Assembly: GCF_902497895.1 (NCBI RefSeq)
Contig: NZ_CABVHQ010000025.1
Coordinates: 20,849 to 84,848 of the forward strand
Direction: 5' to 3'
DNA length: 64,000 nt
DNA from: Pseudomonas fluorescens
Lineage (GTDB): Bacteria > Pseudomonadota > Gammaproteobacteria > Pseudomonadales > Pseudomonadaceae
Positions 25,110 through 34,107 of the stretch are shown here, piece after piece. The first letter of the stretch is position 1; each line of letters opens with the position of its first letter. Under the pieces are notes generated by a model. That model saw only the letters and a program-made list of their open reading frames with translations. It made no database searches and had not been told where the DNA came from. Both the position numbers and the translations under genes were made by a program.

Positions 25110-26039
25110 TTATTCGAATAAGGGCAGGTAGGCGTCCGCGCTGTCGTAGACCATGGTCAGGACAGTGGAGTGTTCGGGCATTTCCTTGGCCAGGGCGGCA
25201 ATGGCGACCAGGTTGGCCGCCGATGAAAGCCCCAGGCTGATGGCATCGCTGCGCATTACCCGTTGCATCATTTCCAGGCATTGATCCTTGGAAACCTTGA
25301 GCATGCCGTCCAGTACCGAGAGATTGAGAATGCTCGGCACAATGCCGATCGACAGTCCCTGGATCTGGTGGGGCGCGTGCTGGTCATTGAGCAGGTCGCA
25401 TTCTTCGGGTTCGACGCCCAGAACGCGGATGGCCGGCCAGGTGGCCTTGAGTATTTCGCCGATGCCGGTGATATGACCGCCGGTACCGATCCCGCCGACA
25501 AAATAGTCCACCCGGCGTCCGGCAAATGCCCGGACAATTTCCCGAGCAGTGCCTTGTCGGTGGGTTTCGGGGTTGGCCCCATTACGCTGCTGATTGAGCA
25601 TTACGTAGTGGGGGTTCTCCAGTTGCAGCTCCATGGCTTTCTGGCCATGGGAGTTGTTGCCCAGGCGGCTGTCAGACAGCACTACTTCGGCGCCATACAG
25701 GCGCAGCAGTTTTTGTTTTTCCGGGCTGTAGTTGTCCGGAATCACCAAAACCACTTTGTAGCCCAGCACGTTGCCCGCCATCACCAGGCCAATGCCGGTG
25801 TTGCCGCCGCTGGGCTCGATGATGGTCTGTTGTGTGCCACGCAGCAGAATGCCTTTGCGCTCGGCATCGAGGATCATGCCCAGTGCGATGCGGGCTTTGT
25901 GACTGCCGCCAGGGTTCAGCGATTCGAGTTTGACGAAGACCTCCACGCCGAGGTCGGTGGAGAGTTTCTCCAGGCGCACGATCGGCGTTTGGCCGATGGC
26001 GTCGAGTATCGAGTTATGCAACATCAGATAAGAGCTCAT
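25110..26039 (-). CDS. Cysteine-synthase-like PLP enzyme (beta-substituted alanine synthase)
   Basis: A 309-aa fold-type II PLP enzyme. The PLP lysine is in LNPGGSHKARIA (Lys48), the substrate loop is IEPSGGNTGIGL, and the phosphate cup is GIGTGGHITG. The sequence differs from housekeeping CysK (SHKAR in place of SVKDR). The ATG at 26039 follows AGGTGG; the gene starts 12 nt after the upstream stop. It would replace the acetyl (or phospho) group of an activated serine with a sulfur or other nucleophile. In M. tuberculosis CysM takes sulfur from the protein thiocarboxylate of CysO, and the neighbours here suggest the same. Confidence 0.85.
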   Translation of the reverse strand: MSSYLMLHNSILDAIGQTPIVRLEKLSTDLGVEVFVKLESLNPGGSHKARIALGMILDAERKGILLRGTQQTIIEPSGGNTGIGLVMAGNVLGYKVVLVIPDNYSPEKQKLLRLYGAEVVLSDSRLGNNSHGQKAMELQLENPHYVMLNQQRNGANPETHRQGTAREIVRAFAGRRVDYFVGGIGTGGHITGIGEILKATWPAIRVLGVEPEECDLLNDQHAPHQIQGLSIGIVPSILNLSVLDGMLKVSKDQCLEMMQRVMRSDAISLGLSSAANLVAIAALAKEMPEHSTVLTMVYDSADAYLPLFE

Positions 26040-26051
26040 GGCCGCCACCTA

Positions 26052-27467
26052 TCAATACAAAGGCATGTCGGGTTCGACGTCACGAACCCAGTGCTTCATG
26101 CCGCCTTCAAGGACTCGGGTATTGGCGAAACCTGCCGCGAGCAAGGTGCTTGCGGCACGTTCGGCGCGTATGCCGGCGTAACAGATGACGTAGTGGTGAT
26201 GGTCGCGATCGAGGGAGTCGAGTCGGGTTTCCAGATCTTCGAGCGGGATGTGCAGCACGCCGGGCAATTGGCAGACTTCCAGCTCGCAAGCGTCGCGAAC
26301 ATCCAGCAAAATGTCGGCCGTGCCCTTGAGTTCCAGCAATTGCTTGAGCCGTTGCGGCGTGATGTAGCGTTCCTCTGCCAGGAGTGGCGTGGTCGGCACA
26401 GCGCTGGCACAGCTGACGGCGGTGTGTTCGGCAAGCTGGCCGGTGCGCAGGGTCGAGCAGCACGGGCAATCGGCCCGCCGTTTGAAGCGTATTTCAGAAA
26501 ACTTCATCGCCAGCGCATCGAAACACATCAAGCGCCCGACCAAAGGTTCGCCGATGCCAATGATCAACTTGATCGCTTCGGTGGCCTGGATCATTCCGAC
26601 GACGCCGGGCAGGACGCCGATCACCCCGCCTGCGCTGCAATTGGGCGCCAGTTCCGCAGGCGGGCTTTTCGGAAACAGGCAGCGATAGCAGGGGCCGCCG
26701 CGATAGTTGAGGACACTGATCTGCCCGTCGAAACGGTAAATCGATCCATAGACCAGCGGCTTGCCCAGTTGCACGCAAGCATCATTGATCAGGTAGCGCG
26801 TCGAGAAGTTATCGGTACCGTCGACGACCACGTCGTACTGCCCGATCAGCTCCAGGGCGTTGTCGGTGTTCAGCGCCGTGTTATGCGCGTTGATCCGGAT
26901 ATGTTCGTTGAGGTCTTGCAGGCGTCTTTTCGCCGACTCGACTTTGGGCAGGCCCAAGGTGCTTTTGCCATGCACGATTTGTCGTTGCAGGTTGCTGCTT
27001 TCCACTACGTCGAAGTCGATCAGCCCCAGGGTGCCGATGCCGGCAGCGGCCAGGTACATGCACACCGGTGAGCCCAGGCCTCCCGTGCCGATCACCAACA
27101 CCCTGGCGTTTTTCAGCTTCAGCTGGCCTTCGCGGCCGACGCCCGGCAGGGTGATGTGCCGCACATAGCGCTGGACTTCTTCGTTGCTCAAGCGGTCCTG
27201 ATCGATGCCGCCGGACGTGGCGAGCAGGACGTCGATGGTGCCGCCAGCGGGGAAGGCATCATCGGGTTCGATCAGCTCGCCGTTGGCGGTAAACAGAAAG
27301 TGTTCCTTGAGTTGATTGTTCTCGTATTGCAGGTGCGCGCGCAGTTGTGGGTGGTCGGTGCAGATGCTTTCGAGCACTGCGCGCAACGTCGTGCCGCTGC
27401 CTTCAAGTTGCGAATCGGGCAGTTTTGCGACGCGAGCCAGGATGTCGGGGAAAGAGACAGCGTTCAT
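26052..27467 (-). CDS. ThiS/MoaD-like, E1-like (ThiF/MoeB) and rhodanese triple fusion
   Basis: A 471-aa protein. Residues about 1-88 form a beta-grasp sulfur-carrier domain whose end reads LLATSGGID, with Gly86-Gly87 where free ThiS/MoaD ends. Residues about 95-345 form an E1 adenylating domain: GTGGLG (127-132), DGTDNFSTRYLIND, NCSAGGVIGV (Cys277), and zinc cysteines CYRC (260, 263) and CPCC (334-337). Residues about 365-471 form a rhodanese domain with active loop CYAGIR (Cys429). GGAG stands 6 nt before the ATG. One chain therefore holds carrier, activating enzyme and sulfur donor. Because GG is internal, the carrier must be cleaved free or work in a modified way. Confidence 0.85.
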   Translation of the reverse strand: MNAVSFPDILARVAKLPDSQLEGSGTTLRAVLESICTDHPQLRAHLQYENNQLKEHFLFTANGELIEPDDAFPAGGTIDVLLATSGGIDQDRLSNEEVQRYVRHITLPGVGREGQLKLKNARVLVIGTGGLGSPVCMYLAAAGIGTLGLIDFDVVESSNLQRQIVHGKSTLGLPKVESAKRRLQDLNEHIRINAHNTALNTDNALELIGQYDVVVDGTDNFSTRYLINDACVQLGKPLVYGSIYRFDGQISVLNYRGGPCYRCLFPKSPPAELAPNCSAGGVIGVLPGVVGMIQATEAIKLIIGIGEPLVGRLMCFDALAMKFSEIRFKRRADCPCCSTLRTGQLAEHTAVSCASAVPTTPLLAEERYITPQRLKQLLELKGTADILLDVRDACELEVCQLPGVLHIPLEDLETRLDSLDRDHHHYVICYAGIRAERAASTLLAAGFANTRVLEGGMKHWVRDVEPDMPLY

Positions 27468-27498
27468 GCGCAACTCCGTTTGTAGGTCGGTGATGGTT

Positions 27499-27933
27499 TC
27501 AAGAAAACGCCTGGCTGCAAATAAAACTCTGGCCATTCCATTCGAACAGTTTGGAACCTGCTGCCGTGCCTTTATGCACACCGATGACCAGGTAGCTGAC
27601 CGGATAAATCGGTTCGCCCATGAACAGGGCCTTGTCCTGGTCCTCGTGGCTGAAGTAGGCACCGACATCGGGGTGCGAGTGATAGATGACCGTAACGGGG
27701 TTATCGCTGCGAAAGCTCTTGTTCATCATTAAGGTGTCTGCCACCGAGAAGGTGTAGCCCTCGGCGGCGGTGCGCCGATAGACCTCGGGGTTGCGTCGGT
27801 GCAGCTCGTTCTGAATGTTCTCGCCGATGTAGACGCTGCCATCTTTGAACACAAACCCGCAGCACTCGTCGGGGTAGGTGCTGCTGGCGTGTCGATAGAT
27901 CTGCTCAAGTGTTTTGGGGCAGAGGCCTTCCAT
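27499..27933 (-). CDS. JAMM/MPN metalloprotease (Mec+-like)
   Basis: A 144-aa protein with the complete JAMM zinc motif: Glu23 (YPDECCGF), then HSHP-x6-S-x2-D (His85, His87, Ser95, Asp98). Relatives are Mec+ of M. tuberculosis, which frees cysteine from CysO-Cys, and QbsD-type proteases that trim sulfur-carrier proteins. It lies 31 nt before the carrier-E1 fusion. Two jobs are possible: cutting after the internal Gly-Gly of the fusion to expose the carrier terminus, or hydrolysing an aminoacyl-carrier adduct to release product. The sequence cannot separate these. Confidence 0.87.
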   Translation of the reverse strand: MEGLCPKTLEQIYRHASSTYPDECCGFVFKDGSVYIGENIQNELHRRNPEVYRRTAAEGYTFSVADTLMMNKSFRSDNPVTVIYHSHPDVGAYFSHEDQDKALFMGEPIYPVSYLVIGVHKGTAAGSKLFEWNGQSFICSQAFS

Positions 27934-27957
27934 GTTTCTCTCGCGAAGTCAGGTGGG

Positions 27958-28902
27958 TCAGTTCTTTTTGGCCAGCAGTTTTTCCACCGGGAGTTTGGTG
28001 ATCGCAAACCCCGCCAACAGAATGGCCGAATAGGTCATCAGGTCCTTGGAAATCGGCTGGCCTTCGTACCAGGAGCCGATGACCACGGCGAACACCGGAA
28101 AAATAATGAACACGAAGGACAGGATGATCGGACTCAGGCGCTTGAGCAGCATGAAGTACACAATGAAGCCGCCGACCGAAGCGACCAGTCCGAGGTAGAG
28201 CAGGGCACTCCAGGAGCGCAGCGTGATGTCACTGAACATCGGCGTTTCGATGTACAACCCGGCCACGAACAGCATCAGGCCGGCGATGCCGATGGGTAGG
28301 GTGTTGTAGGTGATGACGCTGATGGCGCTGCCTTTCTGCTTGGTGATCACGTAGCACAGGGCGTGCATCACGGCCGCGGCGAGGATCGCAATGACCCCCA
28401 GGAACTCCGCATGGTCCAGGTGCAATCCCTGGCTGCGGATGATCATGTACAGGCTGCCAAAGCCGATGGCGATGCCGACGACTTGGGAAAAGTAGATTTT
28501 CTCGCGCAGAAACATGGCGGAAAAAATCAGGATGAACACCGGCATGCAGCTGAACAGCAGCGCCGTGAGCCCCGAGGAAACGTGCATCTCACCGTAGTTG
28601 AGCAAGTAGTAGGGAACGCTGAAGTAGGTCAGCGTGACAAACACAAAGAACCAGCGGCTTTCCCTGGGGAACAGCACCGGTTCGCGGCGCACTTTGGCAA
28701 AGCACAGGAACAATGGAAAGGCGATCAGAAAGCGCAGCCCCGCGGACGTCAGGGGAGGCACGCTTTCGACGGCGATCTTGATCCCCAGCCAGGTGGTTCC
28801 CCAGCTCAGGCATACGATCAGGAACATCACACTGGTAATGGCACCCGCCAGCCACTGTTTTTGAGTCTTATCACTATTTTCGATGACGGCAGACATTGGC
28901 AT
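27958..28902 (-). CDS. EamA/DMT-family transporter, probable amino acid exporter
   Basis: A 314-aa membrane protein with about ten transmembrane helices arranged as two EamA repeats (first from about residue 20, second from about 165). The family is named for E. coli EamA/YdeD, which exports O-acetylserine and cysteine. It is the first gene of the six-gene operon and is divergent from the MocR regulator. Export of the pathway product or of an overflow intermediate is the natural reading. The start ATG at 28902 has GGAAGAA upstream. Confidence 0.82.
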   Translation of the reverse strand: MPMSAVIENSDKTQKQWLAGAITSVMFLIVCLSWGTTWLGIKIAVESVPPLTSAGLRFLIAFPLFLCFAKVRREPVLFPRESRWFFVFVTLTYFSVPYYLLNYGEMHVSSGLTALLFSCMPVFILIFSAMFLREKIYFSQVVGIAIGFGSLYMIIRSQGLHLDHAEFLGVIAILAAAVMHALCYVITKQKGSAISVITYNTLPIGIAGLMLFVAGLYIETPMFSDITLRSWSALLYLGLVASVGGFIVYFMLLKRLSPIILSFVFIIFPVFAVVIGSWYEGQPISKDLMTYSAILLAGFAITKLPVEKLLAKKN

Positions 28903-28992
28903 GGCGACATTTCTTCCATGAGGCGGAATTGACCTCTATATTGAAAGGCTTCATCCGGTAATTGAACCTGTTAAACCACACTATTAGGGCGA

Positions 28993-30420
28993 ATGATGGC
29001 TGTCAAAATAAATAATGACATGGTGTCAATTGTGCGAAATGGGCTTTCGAACGGTCAGGGCGTGAAGTACAAACGCCTTGCCGGCGCCATAGAAACGGGG
29101 ATCCTCGACGGCGTGATCGAGCCCGGCTGCAAACTGCCGCCCCACAGGATGCTGGCGGACAATCTCGGCGTGACGATTGGCACCATCAGTCGCGCCTACG
29201 GTGAGTTGGAGAAGCTGGGGCTGGTGGTGGCGCGGGTGGGTGATGGCACCTTTGTTCGCAAGCGTGGGCTGGAACGCAAACGCGATGAGGGCTTTCGCAA
29301 TGTCAGCGAGGAACCCCGGCAGTATTTCGACATGAGCCGCAATACCCACATTCCCGGTCAGGAAACCGTCTTTCTGGCCCAGAGTCTGCAAGCCCTGGCC
29401 AACAATCCCAAGGTGCTGCAGGACATCAGTCTCTATACCCCGGACGCGGGATTGCCGCGGTATCGCGCCGCTGGCGCGCACTGGTTGAAGCAGAGTGAGT
29501 TTTCCCCGAGCGCCGATCAGGTGATCTGCGTCAACGGCGGCCAGCACGGCTTGTTGTGTGCGTTGATGGCGCTGCTGCGCCCAGGGGATACGGTGGTGAC
29601 CGAACAACTGACCTATCCGGGGTTGATCACCGCCGCCCGCATGCTGGGCATTCGCTTGATTGGCCTGGATATGGACGACGAAGGTTTGCTGCCCTCGGCA
29701 CTCGAAGAGGTGTGCCGTACGCACCGGGTTTCAGCCCTTTACTGCACGCCGACGATTCAGAACCCGACGACCGCGGTGCTTTCGGTGGCGCGCCGAGAGG
29801 CGGTGGCCCGGGTTTGTCGCGAGCATAACCTGCTGGTCCTGGAGGACGAGGCCCACGGCGTACTGGTTGAAGATCGCCTGCCGCCCCTCAGCTACTTCGC
29901 GCCGGAACGCACGATTCTCATCAGTAGCTTGAGCAAGGCGGTTTCGGCAGGTTTGCGGGTGGGTTACCTGCATGCACCGCAGGCATTGATGAGCCGGCTG
30001 GCGGCGGCCTTGAGGTCCACCTGCTGGATGGCGACACCCTTGACACTGGAGCTGGCAACCGCCTGGATAGAAAACGGCACCGCCGCCCACCTGCTGCAGC
30101 AGCAGATACTTGAGATGGGGCGTCGCAAGGCATTGGTCGAGGATCTGCTGGCGGGGCTCGCCTACAAGACGCATTTGAACAGCCCGCACTTCTGGATCGA
30201 GGTCCCGGAGCCATGGCGGGCTTCGGAAATTGAGGCGGAGCTCAAGCAAAGCAATTACCTGGTCTCGACGGCTGAATCCTTCGCGGTGGGGCATGCGGCG
30301 GTGCCGCAGTTCATTCGGGCGAGTATCTGCAATACATCGGGTGATGATCAGCTCCTGCGCGAAGGGTTTGAGGCACTTGCAACGGCTTTGGGGCAGGGCG
30401 CCGGGCGGTTCAGTTTGTGA
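28993..30420 (+). CDS. MocR-type regulator (GntR HTH plus aminotransferase-like domain)
   Basis: A 475-aa MocR/PdxR-family protein. The GntR winged helix covers about residues 20-90 (LPPHRMLADNLGVTIGTISRAYGELEKLG). The fold-type I aminotransferase domain covers about 110-470, with the PLP lysine in ISSLSKAVSAGLRVGYL and an upstream EDEAHGVL. Such regulators sense PLP or a PLP-amino acid adduct. It is divergent from the EamA-JAMM-E1 operon with 90 nt between starts, so that operon is its likely target. PLP sensing fits an operon that includes a PLP enzyme. Confidence 0.9.
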   Translation: MMAVKINNDMVSIVRNGLSNGQGVKYKRLAGAIETGILDGVIEPGCKLPPHRMLADNLGVTIGTISRAYGELEKLGLVVARVGDGTFVRKRGLERKRDEGFRNVSEEPRQYFDMSRNTHIPGQETVFLAQSLQALANNPKVLQDISLYTPDAGLPRYRAAGAHWLKQSEFSPSADQVICVNGGQHGLLCALMALLRPGDTVVTEQLTYPGLITAARMLGIRLIGLDMDDEGLLPSALEEVCRTHRVSALYCTPTIQNPTTAVLSVARREAVARVCREHNLLVLEDEAHGVLVEDRLPPLSYFAPERTILISSLSKAVSAGLRVGYLHAPQALMSRLAAALRSTCWMATPLTLELATAWIENGTAAHLLQQQILEMGRRKALVEDLLAGLAYKTHLNSPHFWIEVPEPWRASEIEAELKQSNYLVSTAESFAVGHAAVPQFIRASICNTSGDDQLLREGFEALATALGQGAGRFSL

Positions 30421-30453
30421 TTCATTCGTGTTTCAGGCCCCGCATGTTCCCCC

Positions 30454-30585
30454 GTAGCAGCTGCCGAAGGCTGCGTCCGGCTGCGCAGCGGCCGTAAAAT
30501 CAAGCACTGCGGTGTTCCTGGCAAACCGTGGAAGCAGGGTTTACGGCTGCTTCGCAGCCGGACGCAGGCTTCGCCAGCTGCTACG
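30454..30585. repeat. REPIN, 'GTAGCAGCTGCCGAAGGCTGCGTCCGGC' family
   Basis: Two inverted arms of GTAGCAGCTGCCGAAGGCTGCGTCC type (30454 onward, and ending CAGCTGCTAC at 30583) with CGGCTGC...GCAGCCG inner pairs. The same family recurs at 46898-47029. It fills the gap between mocR and ppsR, which are convergent. Confidence 0.85.
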
Positions 30586-30637
30586 GACCGCGTAAAGGCC
30601 TAACCGACCGGCATCGCCACAAAATACTCCCGTGAAA

Positions 30638-31456
30638 TTACTTGAATCGCCGCTCCACACCTTTCTCCACCAGAATCTTCGCCGAAATCTCTTCCACCGA
30701 AAAATGCGTGGAATTGATGTGTGCGATGTTCTCGCGGCGGAACAGGTTCTCCACTTCCCGTACTTCGAACTCGCACTGGGCATAGCTCGAATAGCGGCTG
30801 TTGGGCTTGCGCTCGTTGCGAATCGCGGTGAGGCGGTCCGGGTCGATGGTCAGGCCGAATAGCTTGTGCTGGTGGGCGCGCAGGGCGGTGGGCAGCTGCA
30901 GGCGCTCCATATCGTCTTCGGTCAGCGGGTAGTTCGCCGCGCGGATGCCGAATTGCATGGCCATGTATAGACAGGTCGGGGTCTTGCCGCAGCGCGAAAC
31001 ACCTACCAGAATCAGATCGGCCTTGTCGTAATAGTGCGTGCGGGCGCCGTCGTCGTTGTCGAGGGCGAAGTTCACCGCCTCGATACGCTCCATATAATTG
31101 GAGTTGCCACCAATGGAATGTGACTTGCCGACCGAATACGATGAATGCTCGCTCAATTCCTGCTCCAGGGGCGCGAGGAAGGTCGAGAAAATGTCAATCA
31201 TGAAACCATTTGACGTTGCGAGGATCTCACGAATGTCCTGATTGACGATGGTGTCGAATATTATCGGCCGAAATCCGTCCGTTTCGGCGGCGTTGTTGAT
31301 TTGTTGTACCATGGCCCGCGCTTTATCCACGTTGTCGATGTACGGCCGCGTGACTTTCCTGAAGGTAATATTCTCGAATTGCGCCAAAAGGCTTTGACCG
31401 AGGGTCTCGGCTGTAATGCCCGTGCCATCGGAGATAAAGAAAGCGGATCGTTTCAT
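30638..31456 (-). CDS. ppsR: PpsR, PEP synthase regulatory kinase/phosphorylase
   Basis: A 272-aa protein of the PpsR (DUF299) family. The P-loop [15 protein letters not shown] lies near residue 147-160 and the N-terminal signature is [15 protein letters not shown]. It controls PEP synthase by ADP-dependent phosphorylation of a threonine beside the catalytic His and by pyrophosphate-forming dephosphorylation. It is divergent from ppsA, its substrate, with 175 nt between starts, the usual arrangement. Confidence 0.94.
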   Translation of the reverse strand: MKRSAFFISDGTGITAETLGQSLLAQFENITFRKVTRPYIDNVDKARAMVQQINNAAETDGFRPIIFDTIVNQDIREILATSNGFMIDIFSTFLAPLEQELSEHSSYSVGKSHSIGGNSNYMERIEAVNFALDNDDGARTHYYDKADLILVGVSRCGKTPTCLYMAMQFGIRAANYPLTEDDMERLQLPTALRAHQHKLFGLTIDPDRLTAIRNERKPNSRYSSYAQCEFEVREVENLFRRENIAHINSTHFSVEEISAKILVEKGVERRFK

Positions 31457-31631
31457 TTGCGCCTTGGGCCTTAAGCTAGTGACAATTCTTGGATATGATA
31501 GGCGCGGCTTGCCGGCCTCGAATGGCCTGCATTCTCACTTATTTTCCAGGTCCAGGCCATAACGCTGGCAAATGCTCCTCTGAGCCGCCGGCGTCCTGAG
31601 CTTTTCCAACACAGTTAGTGGAGAGATCACC

Positions 31632-34007
31632 TTGGTAGAGTACGTAGTTTCCCTCGATAAGCTCGGCGTCCACGATGTAGAGCATGTGGGGGGCAAGAAC
31701 GCATCCCTGGGCGAGATGATCAGTAACCTTGCAGGTGCCGGTGTATCGGTGCCTGGTGGCTTTGCTACAACGGCTCAGGCTTACCGTGACTTCCTTGAAC
31801 TAAGCGGTCTGAACGATCAGATCCACGCCGCACTCGATGCGCTGGACATCGAAGACGTGAATGCCCTGGCGAAAACCGGCGCGCAAATCCGTCAATGGAT
31901 CATGGATGCCGAATTCCCCGAAAAACTCAACGCCGAAATCCGCACTGCGTTCGCCACGCTGTCGGCCGGCAACCCTGACATGGCCGTCGCTGTGCGTTCT
32001 TCGGCTACCGCTGAAGACTTGCCCGACGCGTCCTTCGCCGGTCAGCAGGAAACCTTCCTCAACATCCGTGGTGTCGAGAACGTTATTCGCGCCGCCAAGG
32101 AAGTGTTCGCTTCGTTGTTCAACGACCGCGCCATCTCCTACCGGGTACACCAGGGTTTCGACCACAAACTGGTGGCCTTGTCGGCCGGTGTGCAGCGCAT
32201 GGTGCGTTCGGAAACCGGCACTGCCGGCGTCATGTTCACCCTCGACACCGAATCGGGTTTCCGTGACGTGGTGTTTATCACCGGTGCTTACGGCCTGGGT
32301 GAAACCGTCGTGCAAGGCTCGGTGAACCCGGACGAGTTCTACGTTCACAAGCACACCCTGACCGCCGGTCGTCCGGCCATTTTGCGCCGCAACCTGGGCA
32401 GCAAAGCCATCAAGATGATCTACGGCGAAGTGGCCACGGCCGGCAAGTCGGTCAAGACCATCGATGTCGACAAAGCCGATCGTGCGCGGTTCTGCCTCAG
32501 CGACGCTGAAGTCAACGAACTGGCCAAGCAAGCGATGATCATCGAGAAGCACTACAAGTGCCCGATGGACATCGAATGGGCCAAAGACGGTGACGACGGC
32601 AAGCTGTACATCGTTCAGGCCCGTCCTGAAACCGTGAAAAGCCGCACCTCGGCCAACGTCATGGAGCGTTACCTGCTCAAGGAAACCGGGACCGTGCTGG
32701 TTGAAGGTCGTGCCATCGGCCAGCGCATCGGCGCCGGCAAGGTGCGGATCATCAAAGACGTTTCCGAGATGGACAAGGTCCAGCCGGGCGACGTTCTGGT
32801 TTCCGACATGACCGACCCGGACTGGGAACCGGTGATGAAGCGCGCCAGCGCCATTGTCACCAACCGTGGCGGGCGTACCTGCCACGCGGCGATCATCGCT
32901 CGCGAACTGGGGATCCCGGCCGTCGTGGGTTGCGGCAATGCCACCGAACTGTTGAAAGACGGCCAGGGCGTTACCGTGTCCTGCGCTGAAGGCGACACCG
33001 GTTATATCTTCGAAGGCGAACTGGGCTTCGATATCAAGAAAAACTCCATCGACGCCATGCCTGATCTGCCGTTCAAGATCATGATGAACGTCGGTAACCC
33101 GGACCGTGCCTTCGACTTCGCGCAGTTGCCGAATGCTGGTGTGGGCCTGGCCCGTCTGGAATTCATCATCAACCGCATGATCGGCGTGCACCCCAAGGCA
33201 CTGCTGAACTACGCCGGGCTGCCGCAGGACATCAAGGAAAGCGTCGACAAGCGCATTGCCGGCTACGACGATCCGGTCGGTTTTTATGTCGAGAAGCTGG
33301 TCGAAGGCATCAGCACCCTGGCCGCGGCATTCACGCCGAAAAAGGTCATCGTGCGTCTGTCGGACTTCAAGTCCAACGAATACGCCAACCTGATCGGCGG
33401 CAAACTCTACGAGCCGGAAGAAGAAAACCCGATGCTGGGTTTCCGTGGCGCCTCGCGTTACATCAGCGAAGCGTTCCGTGACTGCTTCGAGCTCGAATGT
33501 CGTGCGCTGAAGCGTGTGCGCAATGAGATGGGCCTGACCAACGTCGAAATCATGGTGCCGTTCGTCCGTACCCTGGGCGAAGCCAGCCAGGTCATCGACC
33601 TGTTGGCGGAAAACGGTCTGAAGCGCGGCGAAAATGGCCTGCGCATCATCATGATGTGCGAACTGCCGTCCAACGCCATCCTGGCTGAAGAGTTCCTCGA
33701 GTTCTTCGATGGCTTCTCCATCGGTTCCAACGACCTGACCCAGCTGACCCTGGGCCTGGATCGCGACTCCGGGATCATCGCGCACCTGTTCGACGAACGT
33801 AATCCTGCGGTCAAGAAGCTGTTGGCCAATGCCATCCAGGCATGCAACAAGGCCGGCAAATACATCGGTATTTGTGGCCAGGGCCCTTCCGATCACCCTG
33901 ATCTGGCCAAATGGCTGATGGAACAAGGTATCGAAAGCGTTTCGTTGAACCCCGATTCCGTACTGGAAACCTGGTTCTTCCTCGCAGAGGCTCAGGCTCC
34001 GGTCTGA
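31632..34007 (+). CDS. ppsA: PpsA, phosphoenolpyruvate synthase
   Basis: A 791-aa protein, the usual length. The N-terminal ATP-binding domain includes [20 protein letters not shown]. The swivelling phosphohistidine domain has [15 protein letters not shown] (catalytic His, with the adjacent Thr that PpsR modifies). The C-terminal PEP/pyruvate barrel ends with [19 protein letters not shown] and CGQGPSDHP. The start is TTG at 31632, preceded by GGAG; it gives the conserved N-terminus [20 protein letters not shown]. It converts pyruvate and ATP to PEP, AMP and phosphate for gluconeogenesis. Confidence 0.96.
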   Translation: MVEYVVSLDKLGVHDVEHVGGKNASLGEMISNLAGAGVSVPGGFATTAQAYRDFLELSGLNDQIHAALDALDIEDVNALAKTGAQIRQWIMDAEFPEKLNAEIRTAFATLSAGNPDMAVAVRSSATAEDLPDASFAGQQETFLNIRGVENVIRAAKEVFASLFNDRAISYRVHQGFDHKLVALSAGVQRMVRSETGTAGVMFTLDTESGFRDVVFITGAYGLGETVVQGSVNPDEFYVHKHTLTAGRPAILRRNLGSKAIKMIYGEVATAGKSVKTIDVDKADRARFCLSDAEVNELAKQAMIIEKHYKCPMDIEWAKDGDDGKLYIVQARPETVKSRTSANVMERYLLKETGTVLVEGRAIGQRIGAGKVRIIKDVSEMDKVQPGDVLVSDMTDPDWEPVMKRASAIVTNRGGRTCHAAIIARELGIPAVVGCGNATELLKDGQGVTVSCAEGDTGYIFEGELGFDIKKNSIDAMPDLPFKIMMNVGNPDRAFDFAQLPNAGVGLARLEFIINRMIGVHPKALLNYAGLPQDIKESVDKRIAGYDDPVGFYVEKLVEGISTLAAAFTPKKVIVRLSDFKSNEYANLIGGKLYEPEEENPMLGFRGASRYISEAFRDCFELECRALKRVRNEMGLTNVEIMVPFVRTLGEASQVIDLLAENGLKRGENGLRIIMMCELPSNAILAEEFLEFFDGFSIGSNDLTQLTLGLDRDSGIIAHLFDERNPAVKKLLANAIQACNKAGKYIGICGQGPSDHPDLAKWLMEQGIESVSLNPDSVLETWFFLAEAQAPV

Positions 34008-34017
34008 TAGGTGAATG

Positions 34018-34049
34018 AAGTGTCGGTCAGCATTGGCTGACCGACACTT
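34018..34049 (+). terminator. Hairpin downstream of ppsA
   Basis: AAGTGTCGGTCAGC-ATTG-GCTGACCGACACTT is a perfect 14-bp stem with a 4-nt loop, starting 11 nt after the ppsA stop. Only three T follow, so it may act with the next terminator or protect the mRNA 3' end. Confidence 0.7.
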
Positions 34050-34062
34050 TCAGATTCGAGTA

Positions 34063-34094
34063 GGGCGGGCTCCATCTGGATGCCGCCCTTTTTT
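34063..34094 (+). terminator. Intrinsic terminator downstream of ppsA
   Basis: GGGCGG...CCGCCC with inner TCCA/TGGA pairing, followed by six T (34089-34094). It follows the previous hairpin by 13 nt and precedes the next gene by 13 nt. Confidence 0.85.
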
Positions 34095-34107
34095 GTGCAA
34101 GAGCATT

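Noticed and set aside
26052..27668. A longer 538-aa form of the carrier-E1-rhodanese protein
   Set aside because: The extra N-terminal part lies antisense-free but inside the JAMM gene; the ATG at 27467 has GGAG at the right distance and starts a complete beta-grasp domain.
24097..28902. Molybdopterin or thiamine biosynthesis cluster
   Set aside because: ThiS and ThiF-like domains are present but no thi or moa enzymes; the serine acetyltransferase and cysteine-synthase-like genes point to amino acid chemistry instead.
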